Shown: in pieces, positions 15,868 through 26,696 of the stretch | Position numbering within the stretch: position 1 is the first letter of the stretch | Layout: the number at the start of each line of letters is the position of its first letter | Origin: JAJKIP01 sp037200685 | GTDB lineage: Bacteria; Bacteroidota; Bacteroidia; Chitinophagales; Chitinophagaceae | Assembly: GCA_037200685.1 (NCBI GenBank) | Contig: JBBCIG010000007.1 | Location: 62,001 to 126,000, forward strand | DNA length: 64,000 nucleotides | Reading direction: 5' to 3' | The notes under the pieces: model-generated | Database searches by the model: none | Told to the model about the DNA's origin: nothing | The model's input: only the letters and a program-made list of their open reading frames with translations | Program-made: the position numbers and the translations under genes

Positions 15868-16647
15868 CTACTTGCCTACGATTTTATATTTAAGGGTATT
15901 ATGCTCCGTCACTTCTTCATAATACACATCATCGGGAGAAACAAAATATTTATTACCACTTACTACAACTGTCCGGCAATTGTCGGGAAGCTTATCAATG
16001 ATATCACCAACAACAGGGCCTTCTTCCACTACCGGTTCAGTTATTTCATCGGTATTTAATTTACCATCTTTACCAACTACGGTGTACCATATTTCGCTGT
16101 TGTCACGGATATCTTCTTTATAATAAGTACCGCTGAGTTCATAATATTTCTGGTCATTGATGACAACGACTTTAGCGCCTTCGGGTAGTTCCGGTACGGA
16201 AGCGCCGAGCGGTGCATCCACCACTTCATAATCTTTCGCATCTTTCTTTTGACGGTAATAAGTACCTCCGTAATAATAATAAGGATCGGGCCCTGCATAA
16301 ATAGTCCGGTAACCCCGTGGTAAAATATTAATATGAATGCCAACAGGAGGAAATACCGAACGGTAATAACCTCCATACGGACGATAATAATAACCGGAAG
16401 AATAATGATAACTCACCCCGCCAAATGGAATGATAACACGGGGAGATGAAAAGCTGATAATCGTACGGCCCCGGTAAGGGCTGTACCTGTTGTAATTATT
16501 ATATCCATAATTACGGTTGCTATACCCGTAGTTGCGGTAATTACGATTGTTGTTATAACGGCCACGGCCGCGTTGTGCATTTAAATCCTGGAAAATGACC
16601 AAACAAACAACAGCTAAGAAAAGGGAGCGTAGAATTATTGTTCGCAT
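15868..16647 (-). CDS. DUF6515 family secreted protein
   Basis: A signal peptide (RTIILRSLFLAVVCLVIFQDLNAQ) is followed by a low-complexity Arg/Asn/Tyr/Gly stretch (residues 26-60). The conserved domain starts at IISFSSPRVIIPFGGVSYHYSSG and contains repeated YY motifs (YYYYGGTYYRQ, KYYELSGTYYKE, KYFVSPDDVYYEE). The three-fold 'V.V.G.KYY...YY' pattern is characteristic of this Bacteroidota family. It is exported; the function is unknown. The gene stands alone, with a terminator downstream and a divergent partner upstream. Confidence 0.8.
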   Translation of the reverse strand: MRTIILRSLFLAVVCLVIFQDLNAQRGRGRYNNNRNYRNYGYSNRNYGYNNYNRYSPYRGRTIISFSSPRVIIPFGGVSYHYSSGYYYRPYGGYYRSVFPPVGIHINILPRGYRTIYAGPDPYYYYGGTYYRQKKDAKDYEVVDAPLGASVPELPEGAKVVVINDQKYYELSGTYYKEDIRDNSEIWYTVVGKDGKLNTDEITEPVVEEGPVVGDIIDKLPDNCRTVVVSGNKYFVSPDDVYYEEVTEHNTLKYKIVGK

Positions 16648-16786
16648 ATACTTTAGATTTAATTCATACTAAATGTAAAACAGGTTCTTTTAATAAAATT
16701 ATAAAAAGAACTCCTTTATTTATAATTAACAATTCAGGATAGTGACGAGGCTGAATGCGGAAAAGTGGCATGAGGAATAATTCTAT

Positions 16787-16832
16787 TTGCCACGGAAGCA
16801 CGGAATAGTTTCTTCACGTGCTTCCGTGGCAA
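16787..16832. repeat. Perfect 16-bp inverted repeat in divergent intergenic space
   Basis: TTGCCACGGAAGCACG and CGTGCTTCCGTGGCAA are exact complements separated by 14 bases. No T-run follows on either side. The hairpin lies between two divergent gene starts (16647 minus, 16885 plus), so it is not a simple terminator. Confidence 0.75.
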
Positions 16833-16884
16833 TACCTGTATTGGTTTGAGTGGGTTATTTTCATTAAATTGTATCCCTGTCTTC

Positions 16885-18089
16885 ATGAATATCAGCTTTG
16901 CACATAAACGACTTGCTATTGTTACCGCTATCATCATTGTAGCCGTGGCTGCACTTACAAAATGTACTGGCAGTGAACAAGTTTTAAAGACAGGTATTAA
17001 AAACCTGAAAGGGCAGGAATATGCGGGAACTGCATCATGCCGGAACTGCCACAGGGAAATTTATGATTCTTTCAATGAAACACGGCATCATCATGGATCA
17101 GCACCAGCATCCGAAGAAAATATCAAAGGCAGTTTTTCAAAAAATGAAAATATTCTTTCACTTGATAGTAGCCAGCGGGCGGTAATGGAAAAACGGGCCG
17201 GCGGTTTATACCAGGTGGCTTATGTAAATGGAAAAGAGGAATTGGCCGAACGGTTTGATATTACAATAGGAACGGGTAAACATGGGCAAACTTATCTCTA
17301 CTGGAATAATAATTCTGAGCTTTACCAGCTCCCCATGTCTTATTCCGCTAACATGCATTACTGGGCCAATAGCCCGGGCTATGCTAATGACAAAATATTT
17401 TTGACCGTCTTATTGAAGCCCGTTGCCTGGAATGCCATATCACTTTTGCGAAACAGGATGCATTTTTCGGGTTTGATCGCAACCAGGTCATATATGGAAT
17501 AGATTGTGAAAGATGTCATGGCCCTGCCGCCAATCATGTTGAATTTCATACAGCGCATACCGGGGAAAAGCAGGGAAAATTTATTATCACCCCGCTTCGT
17601 TAAGCCGCGAAGTATCACTCGATGTATGTGCAGTTTGTCACTCGGGCATCATGCAAAGCAAGACGAATGCCTTTTCCTTTATGCCGGGTGATACATTGAG
17701 CCAGCATTTTTACAGAAATCCTAAAGCAATAGATTCCGTCACGTTAGATGTACATGCGAATCAATATGGTTTATTGACCGCCAGTAAATGTTTCAGGATG
17801 AGCGGGACAATGACTTGCAACAGCTGTCATAATACACACGTAAAAGAAAACGGGAATTTAGCCGCTTATTGCGCCAAAATGCATGAACTGCCATAACCAA
17901 AGCAATCATAACTTTTGTACGTTGCAACCATCAGCCGGGTTTTCTATGGAAGCCAATTGTGTTAATTGTCACATGCCGCAAATGGACTCTAAAAATATTA
18001 TTATGAGTTCATCACCGGAACTGGTGCGTACTCACCGCATCGGTATTTACCCAGAGGCAACAAAAAAATGGCTGTCGTTAAATAAGTAA
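16885..18089 (+). pseudogene. Multihaem c-type cytochrome, three frameshifts
   Basis: The start at ATG 16885 gives an N-terminal anchor (LAIVTAIIIVAVAALTKC). Across three frames the sequence keeps seven CxxCH haem sites: CRNCH, CLECH, CERCH, CAVCH, CNSCH, CMNCH and CVNCH. It also has GTGKHGQTYLYW and a C-terminal PELVRTHRIGIY. The order and spacing match periplasmic multihaem cytochromes related to c554, often found beside ASPIC proteins. Frame changes occur near 17402 (a T missing in a T-run), near 17597 (a G missing in CCCCGC) and near 17871 (an extra A in an A-run). All three are in homopolymers, which is typical of read errors. If real, no holocytochrome is made. Confidence 0.8.
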
Positions 18090-18109
18090 TCTATTTGTTG
18101 TCATCTAAA

Positions 18110-20341
18110 TTAATGTTTACCGGGTGAACAACTTATCAGGCCGGTTCGTAAAGAAGTAAAGTCAATACGATTGAGTTTGTAAGTGCCTAAAGAATTATCG
18201 CCTTCTTTTATTTTAATATTAATATCAACAGGAGGATTTGTAAATACCTGGCCCTTGCCTGTTACCGGCCATGTTATTGTTATACTATCTATTATAGCCG
18301 CCTGCCCTATACCAATATGCTGCCGCAATGGATTAGAACCAAAACTTCCTCCTGAATTCACATCCCGGTACACCGATCTTGTTATACCATTCTCTTTAAA
18401 CGTAACTTTTATTTTCGCCCCGATAGCGGCTTTGTTGGATACAGTTCCTTCGAGTAACAGGTTTACCCAATGATTATTATTCTGGCCGGGGTTCAGGTAC
18501 AAGGAGTTTTCATAAGAGTCGCCGGCAAACGCCCCTCCCATTTCGATATAAATATCTTCATCACCATCATTGTCAAGATCAGCGAAAGCAACACCGTGCC
18601 CTTTCTGCAGATTGCCCACACGGGCGGAAGTGGTTACATCCAGGAATTTTTCACCGTGTACATTTCTGAAAAGTTTATTAGGGACCAATGATTGAAACTG
18701 TGGGTTGCCAGTGCCGAGATAAAAATCAAGGTAACCATCGTTGTCGATATCACCGAAATTGGATCCCATTGCAAAAGCGATCCTGTTCAATCCCATTTTA
18801 ACGGAAACATCTTCAAAGGTTCCGTCATGGTTGTTCCTGAATAATATTACTTTACCCGAATTACCGCCCACACCCGATTTTTAAAGCTTCCGCCGCGGCA
18901 TAATAAGCCAATGATTCAGAAAATTCATAACTGCACACAAGCACATCGAGCCATCCGTCATTATCATAATCGAAGAACCAGCCGGGAAAAGTGCGGGTTA
19001 AGTTTTTGCCGATTCCGGCCTGTTGTGTCACATCTTTAAATTTAACAGCCCCTCCATTAACCGATTCATTTTTCAATAATAGCTTATGCCCTGTTATTGT
19101 TGAAATAAAAATATCGGTCTTCCCGTCATTATCATAGTCTCCGGACGTAACCCCTTTTACGTAATCAACAACATTACACCCTGCCTGTGCAGCTACTTCT
19201 TTAAAAGTCCCGTTCTATTGTTGATGTATAACTCCGAGGTATGAATTTCTTCGCCAGGCGCTGATTCATTACCAATAAATAGATCAAGCCATCCGTCATT
19301 ATTAAAATCAGCCCATGTGCCCGCTTGTGTTGGATGGATAGACAATAGTCCGCTTTCTTTGGTAACATCGGTAAATGTACCATCGCCGTTATTGCGTAAT
19401 AAAGAATGCGGTTCCTTACCAAATCCTCTTTTCCATGCACCACGCAACACAAAAATATCTTTAAATCCATCGTTGTTATAATCCGCCTGAATCATATTCA
19501 ATCCGCCGGTAAGGTAACCCAGCCAGGACGAATCAGACACATCGGTAAAAGTGCCATTACCATTACTCCTTAAATAATGCATCGGCTCTTTCAGCGACCA
19601 ACTGCTTGTTATGATATCCGGGTAGCCATCGTTATTAAAATCATCCACGATATTTCCACCCGCCTGGTTATTGATGTTCAACCCTACATTAGCTGCTACA
19701 TCCGTAAATGGTTTAATAGTATTAAGGCTGTCATCGTTCACAACATTCAGCAAAAGGCCGGGCGGCACTTTATCGGGATATCCGCCGATCGTCATATAAG
19801 CAACATTGATGAGCCATCTTGATTCAAGATCTCCGGGATTTTCTGTCAACAGTTGCTTGTATAATTCAATAGCTTTCTCTGATCCTGTTCTGTCCTTGTG
19901 AATACCTGCTATAGAAATAGGAAAAATACAGGACTCCGCAGTATGATTATGAAAACAATTCGTTCTTTCTCCCAAACGCATATATGCCATCGCCAGGTCT
20001 TTTTTGACGTTCAGGCGCTGCTGGAATTCAAGTGGTGAGACAGTTGCCAGCAATGCGGTGAGAACATCGATCGCTTTTTGTTCTTGGCCTAACTCCAGGT
20101 AAGCTCTACCCAATCTCAGTTTGATTGAAAAAACCTCCACTCCTTCAGGATGAGCGCTGATCATCGAATCGGCATAGGGCACAAATGCCTCTGGAGAAAA
20201 CGGGTTTTCGTGATTATCCTCGTATGTAGCAGTTGCCTTCAACAGGTCTATCATCTCCTGGTTAGGCAGCGGTTTATTCTTACAGGAAAACCCAAAAATT
20301 ATTAATACTAAAAAAAATGAAATACTCCCCCGGTGTTTCAT
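18110..20341 (-). pseudogene. TPR / FG-GAP (VCBS) / ASPIC-UnbV protein (CRTAC1-like), frameshifted
   Basis: The start at 20341 encodes a lipoprotein signal (FFLVLIIFGFSC), a TPR-like helical region (residues 40-190), then a seven-bladed FG-GAP propeller with repeated D-N-D-G loops (DDFNNDGYPDI, ADYNNDGFKDI, ADFNNDGWLDL, FDYDNDGWLDV, GDIDNDGYLDF, ADLDNDGDEDI). It ends with an ASPIC/UnbV domain (NHWVNLLLEGTVSNKAAIGA). Full length would be about 743 residues. Frame changes occur near 19205 and near 18870. Such calcium-binding surface proteins commonly accompany SusC/SusD pairs. The paired SusD gene lies just upstream. Confidence 0.8.
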
Positions 20342-20428
20342 ACTATAATTAAAAATTCAGTTCTTAACTAAATACCTGGCTGTATCAAATTCCAGTCTTA
20401 GTTCCTTTAATAAATATTTTTATCGTTA

Positions 20429-20584
20429 TCATTTCTTCACCCTGAATACCCGTAATGAGTCATTATTAACGGCAGCAAGTACTACCTTTTCACCATTCGA
20501 CAACTTCAGGAGTGACACCAGGGTTATTTGACGATTGCTCTTGCTAATATGAATAAGAAATCTTGAATTTATTACTTCAATCAT
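20429..20584 (-). pseudogene. C-terminal remnant of a second ASPIC/VCBS protein
   Basis: Between the SusD stop and the ASPIC gene start lies a 51-codon frame. Its end, KLSNGEKVVLAAVNNDSLRV then FRVKK, looks like the usual C-terminus of CRTAC1-type VCBS proteins (a glycine-turn strand, then VxAxNNDSLxVF). The preceding residues are not diagnostic. It may be what is left of an ASPIC gene that normally follows SusD, after an internal deletion. Confidence 0.45.
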
Positions 20585-20594
20585 CGCTTTTTTA

Positions 20595-22271
20595 TTAATA
20601 CCCGGTGTTCTGTGATAGTTTTCCGTTTTTATCTATTTCATTTTGCGGAATGGGCAGCACATTTTGAAATTCTTTATAATCGCGGGTTTCCCACACAGGG
20701 TAGCTGTATGTCAGCGTACCATTCGTTTCTTTTATGATTTGCACTTTCCGGGCGATTCTTTGAAATAAGTAGAACCCAACTTCCATCTTCGCACATCAAA
20801 AAAACGGTGTTCTTCAAACTCAGTTCTACCCTTCTTTCATTCCTGATACGGTCACGCAACGCCGCTTGTGTTAAACGGATGCGATGATGGGTTGACCCGC
20901 TCTTGTTCTTACCTGGTTGATGGCATCATATACAGATGCATCAGGACCGGTAGCTTCGTTCTGCGCTTCCGCATAATTTAATAGTACTTCCGCGTAGCGT
21001 ATAAAGATCCAGTCATTGTCTGCATTACCGGCATTGCCCCACTTGGTAGTATCTATCATTTTCAACAACCCATAACCTGTTTTAGAACTATCGAGCCTGT
21101 TTGTATTATTAGTATTACCTCCCCTGAACGTTTCAATAACAATTCCTGCTTTATAAACAGAACCCTGGTGCAGAATAGATTTATCCAAACGTGCATCACG
21201 TTTGTGTAAGGGGCCTGGTTATTATATCCCGAAGTTGGATCTGAAATAGCCTTACCATTTTTCATTTCATAAGCATCTACCAGGTTTTGTGTAGGACAAA
21301 ATCCGCCCCATGCACCATCATTCCACATTAGGCACACTCATGTACCATTTATTTCTCGCACCATCACTTGGATTGATACTCGGGTTTTGAAACTTACGTG
21401 CAAAGATTACTTCCTTATTACCCGCTTTATCAATAAATAATTTGTAATAATCACTGTACAAACCATAATCACCGGTTCCGGGTGCAGGGCCGAAAGCCAT
21501 TACCGCTTTCGCGGCGTTAGCGGCATTTGTCCAACGTGCAATATCATTAGCTGCATTATTTAAAGGGCTTGCATAATACAAAAGTGTTCTCGCTTTTAAT
21601 GCCAGTGCCGATGCTTTGGTAGCACGTCCGAGTTCACTCACCGGCATCACAACAGGTAAATTAGCCGCAGCTTCATCACAATCTTTCACGATCTGTGTTA
21701 CACACTCTTCATATGTATTACGGGGAATGATAGACTCTTCCGGGGTGCCTGCTTTCAGCATCAACGGCACGCCACCAAAACATTTTACTAATTCCGCATG
21801 TGCGAATGCGCGGAGAAATTGCGCTTCCGCTTTCATACGTTTTTTCAATGTCGCATCACCGGGGACCGCATCAATTTTTTCCATAAATGAATTAGCCTGC
21901 GTATAATAACATAGTTCTGTGTCCATATATCATCGGCATAAGCCCAGGTGGTTGGCAGTACACCCTGGTTTAATCCATGTGTGGACGCGGCAAGATTGTT
22001 CGCTTCAGCATCATCTTCTGCCATTGCGAATGCACTCATTTCCTCTTGACCAGCCCGCATCACCAGGATTCTGGTCCCTGCGGGAATAACCATTTGGTAT
22101 TGCTCCATAAATATTTGTCAATACCCTGTTCGCAACATTTATATCGGTAAAAACAGTTGCATCCGACAAGGCGTCGCTTGATAAACATCCAGCAATCCCC
22201 TTTTACAAGAACAGGCCGATTGTGGCGAGGATCAGCACCCCGGTTATCCATTTTAATTTTCTTGTACGCAT
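20595..22271 (-). pseudogene. SusD-like (RagB) nutrient-binding lipoprotein, multiple frameshifts
   Basis: The start at ATG 22271 gives MRTRKLKWITGVLILATIG and then, one frame over, a lipobox Cys. Downstream, pieces in alternating frames give the SusD scaffold: DINVANRVLTNIYGAIPNGY, LRAFAHAELVKCFGGVPLM, ALALKARTLLYYASPLNN, WIFIRYAEVLLNYAEAQNEA and the standard ending PIPQNEIDKNGKLSQNTGY. The length (about 559 codons) is normal. At least six frame changes are needed. SusD proteins bind glycans or other polymers at the cell surface beside the SusC porin. The gene lies 31 bases after SusC in the usual order. Confidence 0.85.
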
Positions 22272-22302
22272 ATTTTTCTTATTGAATTATTATATATAAA
22301 AA

Positions 22303-25300
22303 TTAAAATTGAATGTTGACACCAAAATTGTATACCGATTGCGCAGGATAATACCATCCGCTACCGTTTGTATTTTCCGGATCAACGTTATGCAGTTTTG
22401 TCCATGTCACCAGGTTTTGGCCTGTAGCAAACACTCTCAACTGTGAAGCGCCTATCTTCTTTAATATAGACGGATTGAAAGTGTAAGCCAATTCCACATT
22501 TTTTAATCTTAAATAAGATGCGTCCTCAATCCAGAAACTGTTACCACCGTTACCAAGAAGCAGGGCCATTAGGTATTTGGTAATTATTGGTAGTAGCAGT
22601 GGCATTGGTAGATAAACGCGGATACTTTCCATTTGGATTATCAGGCGTCCAGCGATCGAGCCATTCACTTGTTACACGTCCGCCATTAAAGAATGCGAAA
22701 CCTGCATTTTGTGCTAATTGTTGATGCACCCTTGTTGCACCCTGGAAAAGAATACTCAACTCAAATCCTTTAAAATTTAATCCTCCTGAAATACCATAAA
22801 CTAACTCTGGTAATGAACCGCCGCCTAAATATTGCCTGTCCGCATCATTTATCATTCCATCCTTATTTACATCATCATACATGATATCGCCTAACGCAAT
22901 AGGGAAGGCTGTTGTTTTTCCATAAGCAGCCATGGTTGCGGCATCTTTTATTATGCCTATCGCTTTATAACCATAATAAGCGCCGATAGGACGTCCTATT
23001 ATATTAAATGCAGCAGGAACATTAGCAGCCACCGGTGCTTCCACAATTTTGTTTCTTGAATAAGTAAGATTTCCTCCTACATTATAACTAAGATTGGCGG
23101 ATAATCTTTTTGTATGCATAATGGTAAGCTCAATTCCTTTGTTTTCTACTTTACCTACGTTCTCCTGCAGGAAGCGGAGCGCCATAGGTCGCAGGCACCT
23201 GGCTACTACGCTGTGCAAGGATATTTGTACGGATCTCTTTGTAAAGATCAATTTCTATATTAAACAATCCTTTCAGCAATCGTGCTTCTACACCAATATC
23301 TGATTTGGTAGATGTCTCCCACTCAACAATCGGGTTGGAAGCAACCGCTGTCAATCCCGGAAGCGATGTCCGCCAAAAGCATAGTTATTAGAAACAGCTC
23401 CATAACGGGGGATATAATAAATATGGGAAACATTCAACCTGTCACTTCCCAGTTGCCCCCATGAACCCTTTATTTTTAAATAATCCAGCGTAGACCTTAC
23501 GCCATCCATAAATGATTCGTTGGAAACAACCCAACCCGCAGAAAATGCAGGGAAATAACCTCTCCTGTAATTCGGTGCGAAATTTTCTGTTTCATCCGCA
23601 CGTAAGCTGGGCCTGGAATAAATATTTATTATCAAAATCATAATTGATACGGGCGGCCGCACTACGAACAGCAGTTCTGTCTTTTGTACCGGAAATCGTT
23701 TCAGTTATCGTACCAGTTGTGTTAGTAGCAGGTCCCTGGCTTAATATATCAAAGAATGAAAATTCATATCCTGATCTGCCCGCAGCAAATTGGTTGTTGG
23801 GAGATTCCCTGTTGCAAAAAGAGAACAAGGGCAGATACACCATGTTTACCAAAGCGGTTAGAATAATTAATATGCGCCCTGCAATTCTGTTTGGTATTGC
23901 TGGTAGTAACTCTCTGATAAGCTTGGGTTATTATAAGCGGAACGATCATAGTTTCCAGTTGTCGGGTTCTTTGTATAAGCATATACGTTATCGCTCCAGC
24001 GTTTTGTATAATTCATTCTTTTATCATATGCGAAAACACCTTTTATAGATAAACCTTTATCCATGGTATCTGTTGTTCCAGTTGCAGCGTAGTAAGAACG
24101 GTGTTGTTCTCAGAATTATCATAGCGCCAGCAGGATCTACAGCTCTCAATGTATTTACATAAGATCCCACTTGCGCATATCCAATGCCAGGATATTCAGC
24201 AGTAATAGTTGGCGGGTTTCTTAATGTATGTTCGAAAATGCTGGAAATACTGGTGGTAGGGGCGGTTCTTTTTTCCAACCTTCCATTAATATCTAAGGAA
24301 ACTTTAGTGGTATTTGTTACCTGTATGTCAAGGTTGATACGTGCATTGTATCTTTTATAATTTAATGAACTATATAAACCGTCCTGGTCAAGATAACCCA
24401 GTGAAGCAAAATATTTTACTTTATCACTGCCACCGCTGAAAGAAAGATTGTGCTGCATCATCGGAGCGGTGCCGGCCTAACACTAATTTTTGCCAATTGG
24501 TAATAGGATAAAGAATAGGATCAGCGCCTGACCTGAATTTTTCAATATCATCATTTGTAAATGCGATCGGCAGGCCATCATTTACCAGCGCTTCATTTAA
24601 TAACGTAGCATATTCTAAGAACCAAGATTATATTAAGCTTTGTTACTTCCTGGAAGCCATAGTTAAAAGAATAACTGCTGATCATCTTTCCGGCCTTTCC
24701 TCTTTTTGTAGTAACGAGGATACACCATTCGCACCTTTGACCCCGAAAATCGCCGCGGAAGAAGCATCTTTAATACGCTGATGGATTCTACTTCATTCGC
24801 ATCTAATTGAGAAAAATCCCTGTAAGTGCGGACAATACCATCCACTACAAATAAAGGTTCCATGCTGGATGCATAGGTTGAGTTACCTCTTATATATATA
24901 TTAGCGGCATCTCTGCCGGGGCTCGCCTGAACCTTGCTTTGTAATAATGCCGGGCACACGTCCCTGTAAGGCATTACTGAGATCGGCTACCGGAGATTGT
25001 ACCAGTTCTTTGGTTTTTACAGTGGCAATAGCGCCAGTAAGATTAGACCTTCTCTGCTGACCATATCCTACTACGACACATCAGTTAAAAGTGTTTCTGT
25101 ATTATCATCTAAAGAAAAATTTACTTCCCCTGCGCTTCGAACAGTTGTTTCCTGTACAAGCATACCAGCGTAAGTGACAACAAGTATGGAACCGGCGGAT
25201 GGGACATTAATAGAGAAATTACCGGTTTGATTAGTAGTAGTAACTGTATTTGTTCCCTTCACATTCACCGTAGCGCCTGATAACGGCTCGCCTGTTGATT

Positions 25301-25422
25301 TTCTTGTAACCTTGCCCGTTACCTGGAAACCGGCATACTGAAAATTCTGCTGAGCAATGCTATCTACAAATCAGGCATAGCATAAAAGCCATGCTGAATA
25401 AAAATCGAATTTTAAATTTCAT
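22303..25422 (-). pseudogene. SusC/RagA-type TonB-dependent outer-membrane transporter, multiple frameshifts
   Basis: The start at ATG 25422 (MKFKIRFLFSMAFMLCLIC) leads a gene of about 1040 codons, normal for SusC. Pieces in different frames show the carboxypeptidase-like N-terminal domain (TNQTGNFSINVPSAGSILVVTYAG), the plug region (SPGRDAANIYIRGN, PLFVVDGIVR, DANEVESISVLK), barrel strands and the aromatic C-terminal end YNFGVNIQF. About ten frame changes are required. With SusD it would form a TonB-driven uptake complex. The substrate cannot be told, because no glycoside hydrolase or peptidase is adjacent. Confidence 0.85.
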
Positions 25423-25473
25423 AATGCAGCTTTTTAGTTTGTATACTCACGATTAGGTTTTCGTTCTTTTTTT

Positions 25474-26286
25474 TTACTGCGCCACAAATTTGAACTGGTG
25501 AACGGTTTGCGCTGACGTACCCGAACGAAGCACCATAGCAGTAGATGATATGGACATGATCCGGTAATTATTAGATGAAACATCGGTAACACCAATAAAT
25601 TGAGTGGGCACTGCTCCCGGCAACGTGATTGTAGCAACAGCACCTGCTGAACCGCCCAGAGTAAAAGTAAAAGGGACATCCATATAACTTCTGTCCGTGC
25701 CACAAACATAATTTGGTGCGATATTGCCTGCATGAAAGTAGAACCGTTCGCATTATAATTAATTTCAATGCGTTTGTAAAAGTATATACATCATCTTTCT
25801 GGCAATTATCAATTCCGCCGCCACCGAAATACTGGGCGGGGTTTGCATCAGTACCTACTATAATTGCATTGGCGCCATCAGCAGGATTTAGTTTCCAGCT
25901 TTTTGCAACAAGCAATTTGAAATTCGCATTGTTAACGATATCATCGATGGTAATTGTTACAGTTTGCGAAGCCGTGTCATATCCGCCCCTTCCAAAAGCA
26001 CGCAGTTTAACGGTATAAGTTCCTTTCAAAGCGAAGTAAGCAGTATCCGTTTGTTTACCATTCTTAAAACCTGCTCCATCGGCCCTGTCCCACTGGTAAG
26101 CAAAAGCATTTTGTGCCGTAGCCTGCAACGCATAGGTGTTTACTTTACCGGCGACAGCGTCATGGTAAAAGAAACGCCGGATGCTTTGATGCCCAGGTCT
26201 TCCGCAGACTCTGGTGTGCATCCCGTGATAAAAAACAGGCTGACAATTAGGGTGAGTGTTGAAAATAATTTTATTTGATTTGTCAT
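25474..26286 (-). pseudogene. PKD-domain lipoprotein next to SusC, frameshifted
   Basis: From ATG 26286 the sequence gives MTNQIKLFSTLTLIVSLFF and a lipobox (TGC). A PKD-like domain follows (AFAYQWDRADGAGF, GTYTVKLRAFGRGGYDTAS, VTITI), then a C-terminal beta domain (SWKLNPADGANAIIV, NCQKDDVYTF, then TFTLGGSAGAVATITLPG and the final HQFKFVAQ). Two or three frame changes are needed. Such surface lipoproteins often act as accessory binding proteins of SusCD loci. It lies directly upstream of SusC on the same strand. Confidence 0.65.
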
Positions 26287-26696
26287 CGTTTAAAAATTTC
26301 AGTTTAAATAAATATGCAGCTGGAAATAAAATCCTGAAAATGAGTTTAGGTGCCCCGCTTTAGAGAGGTATCGTAACTGTTCAGGAAGGAGGTGATTTTT
26401 GTGCGGGGAAAGCACAATAAGGCAAAGCAGTTTTAGTTTTTTTCATGATGCAAACAATTTTATTGAAGCCGGTTTTTTGCAAAACGGCGATTAAATAAGC
26501 AGAAAGTAAAATAAAGGGGGTGACAGTCGTATAAAAAATATATGGGTACATCCCTACTACTTCCAGCTATATTTTACAACGATTGCATTTAGAAAATACT
26601 GATTTTAAACATATTTTTACTACATCTGGACTACATCCGTCCTAAATTGTACCTGAAAACCTGTTCGGATTCTGATTTACCCGTTAAATTGCTGTC
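26287..26696. promoter_or_regulatory. Divergent control region between the SusCD cluster and its sensor-regulator
   Basis: This 410-base AT-rich gap separates divergent transcription units and holds no gene. It contains several direct copies of CTACATC/CTACTTC (26561-26569, 26628-26638) near 26.6 kb, immediately upstream of the regulator. These could be binding sites for the LuxR-type regulator that starts at 26697; this is inference only. Confidence 0.35.
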
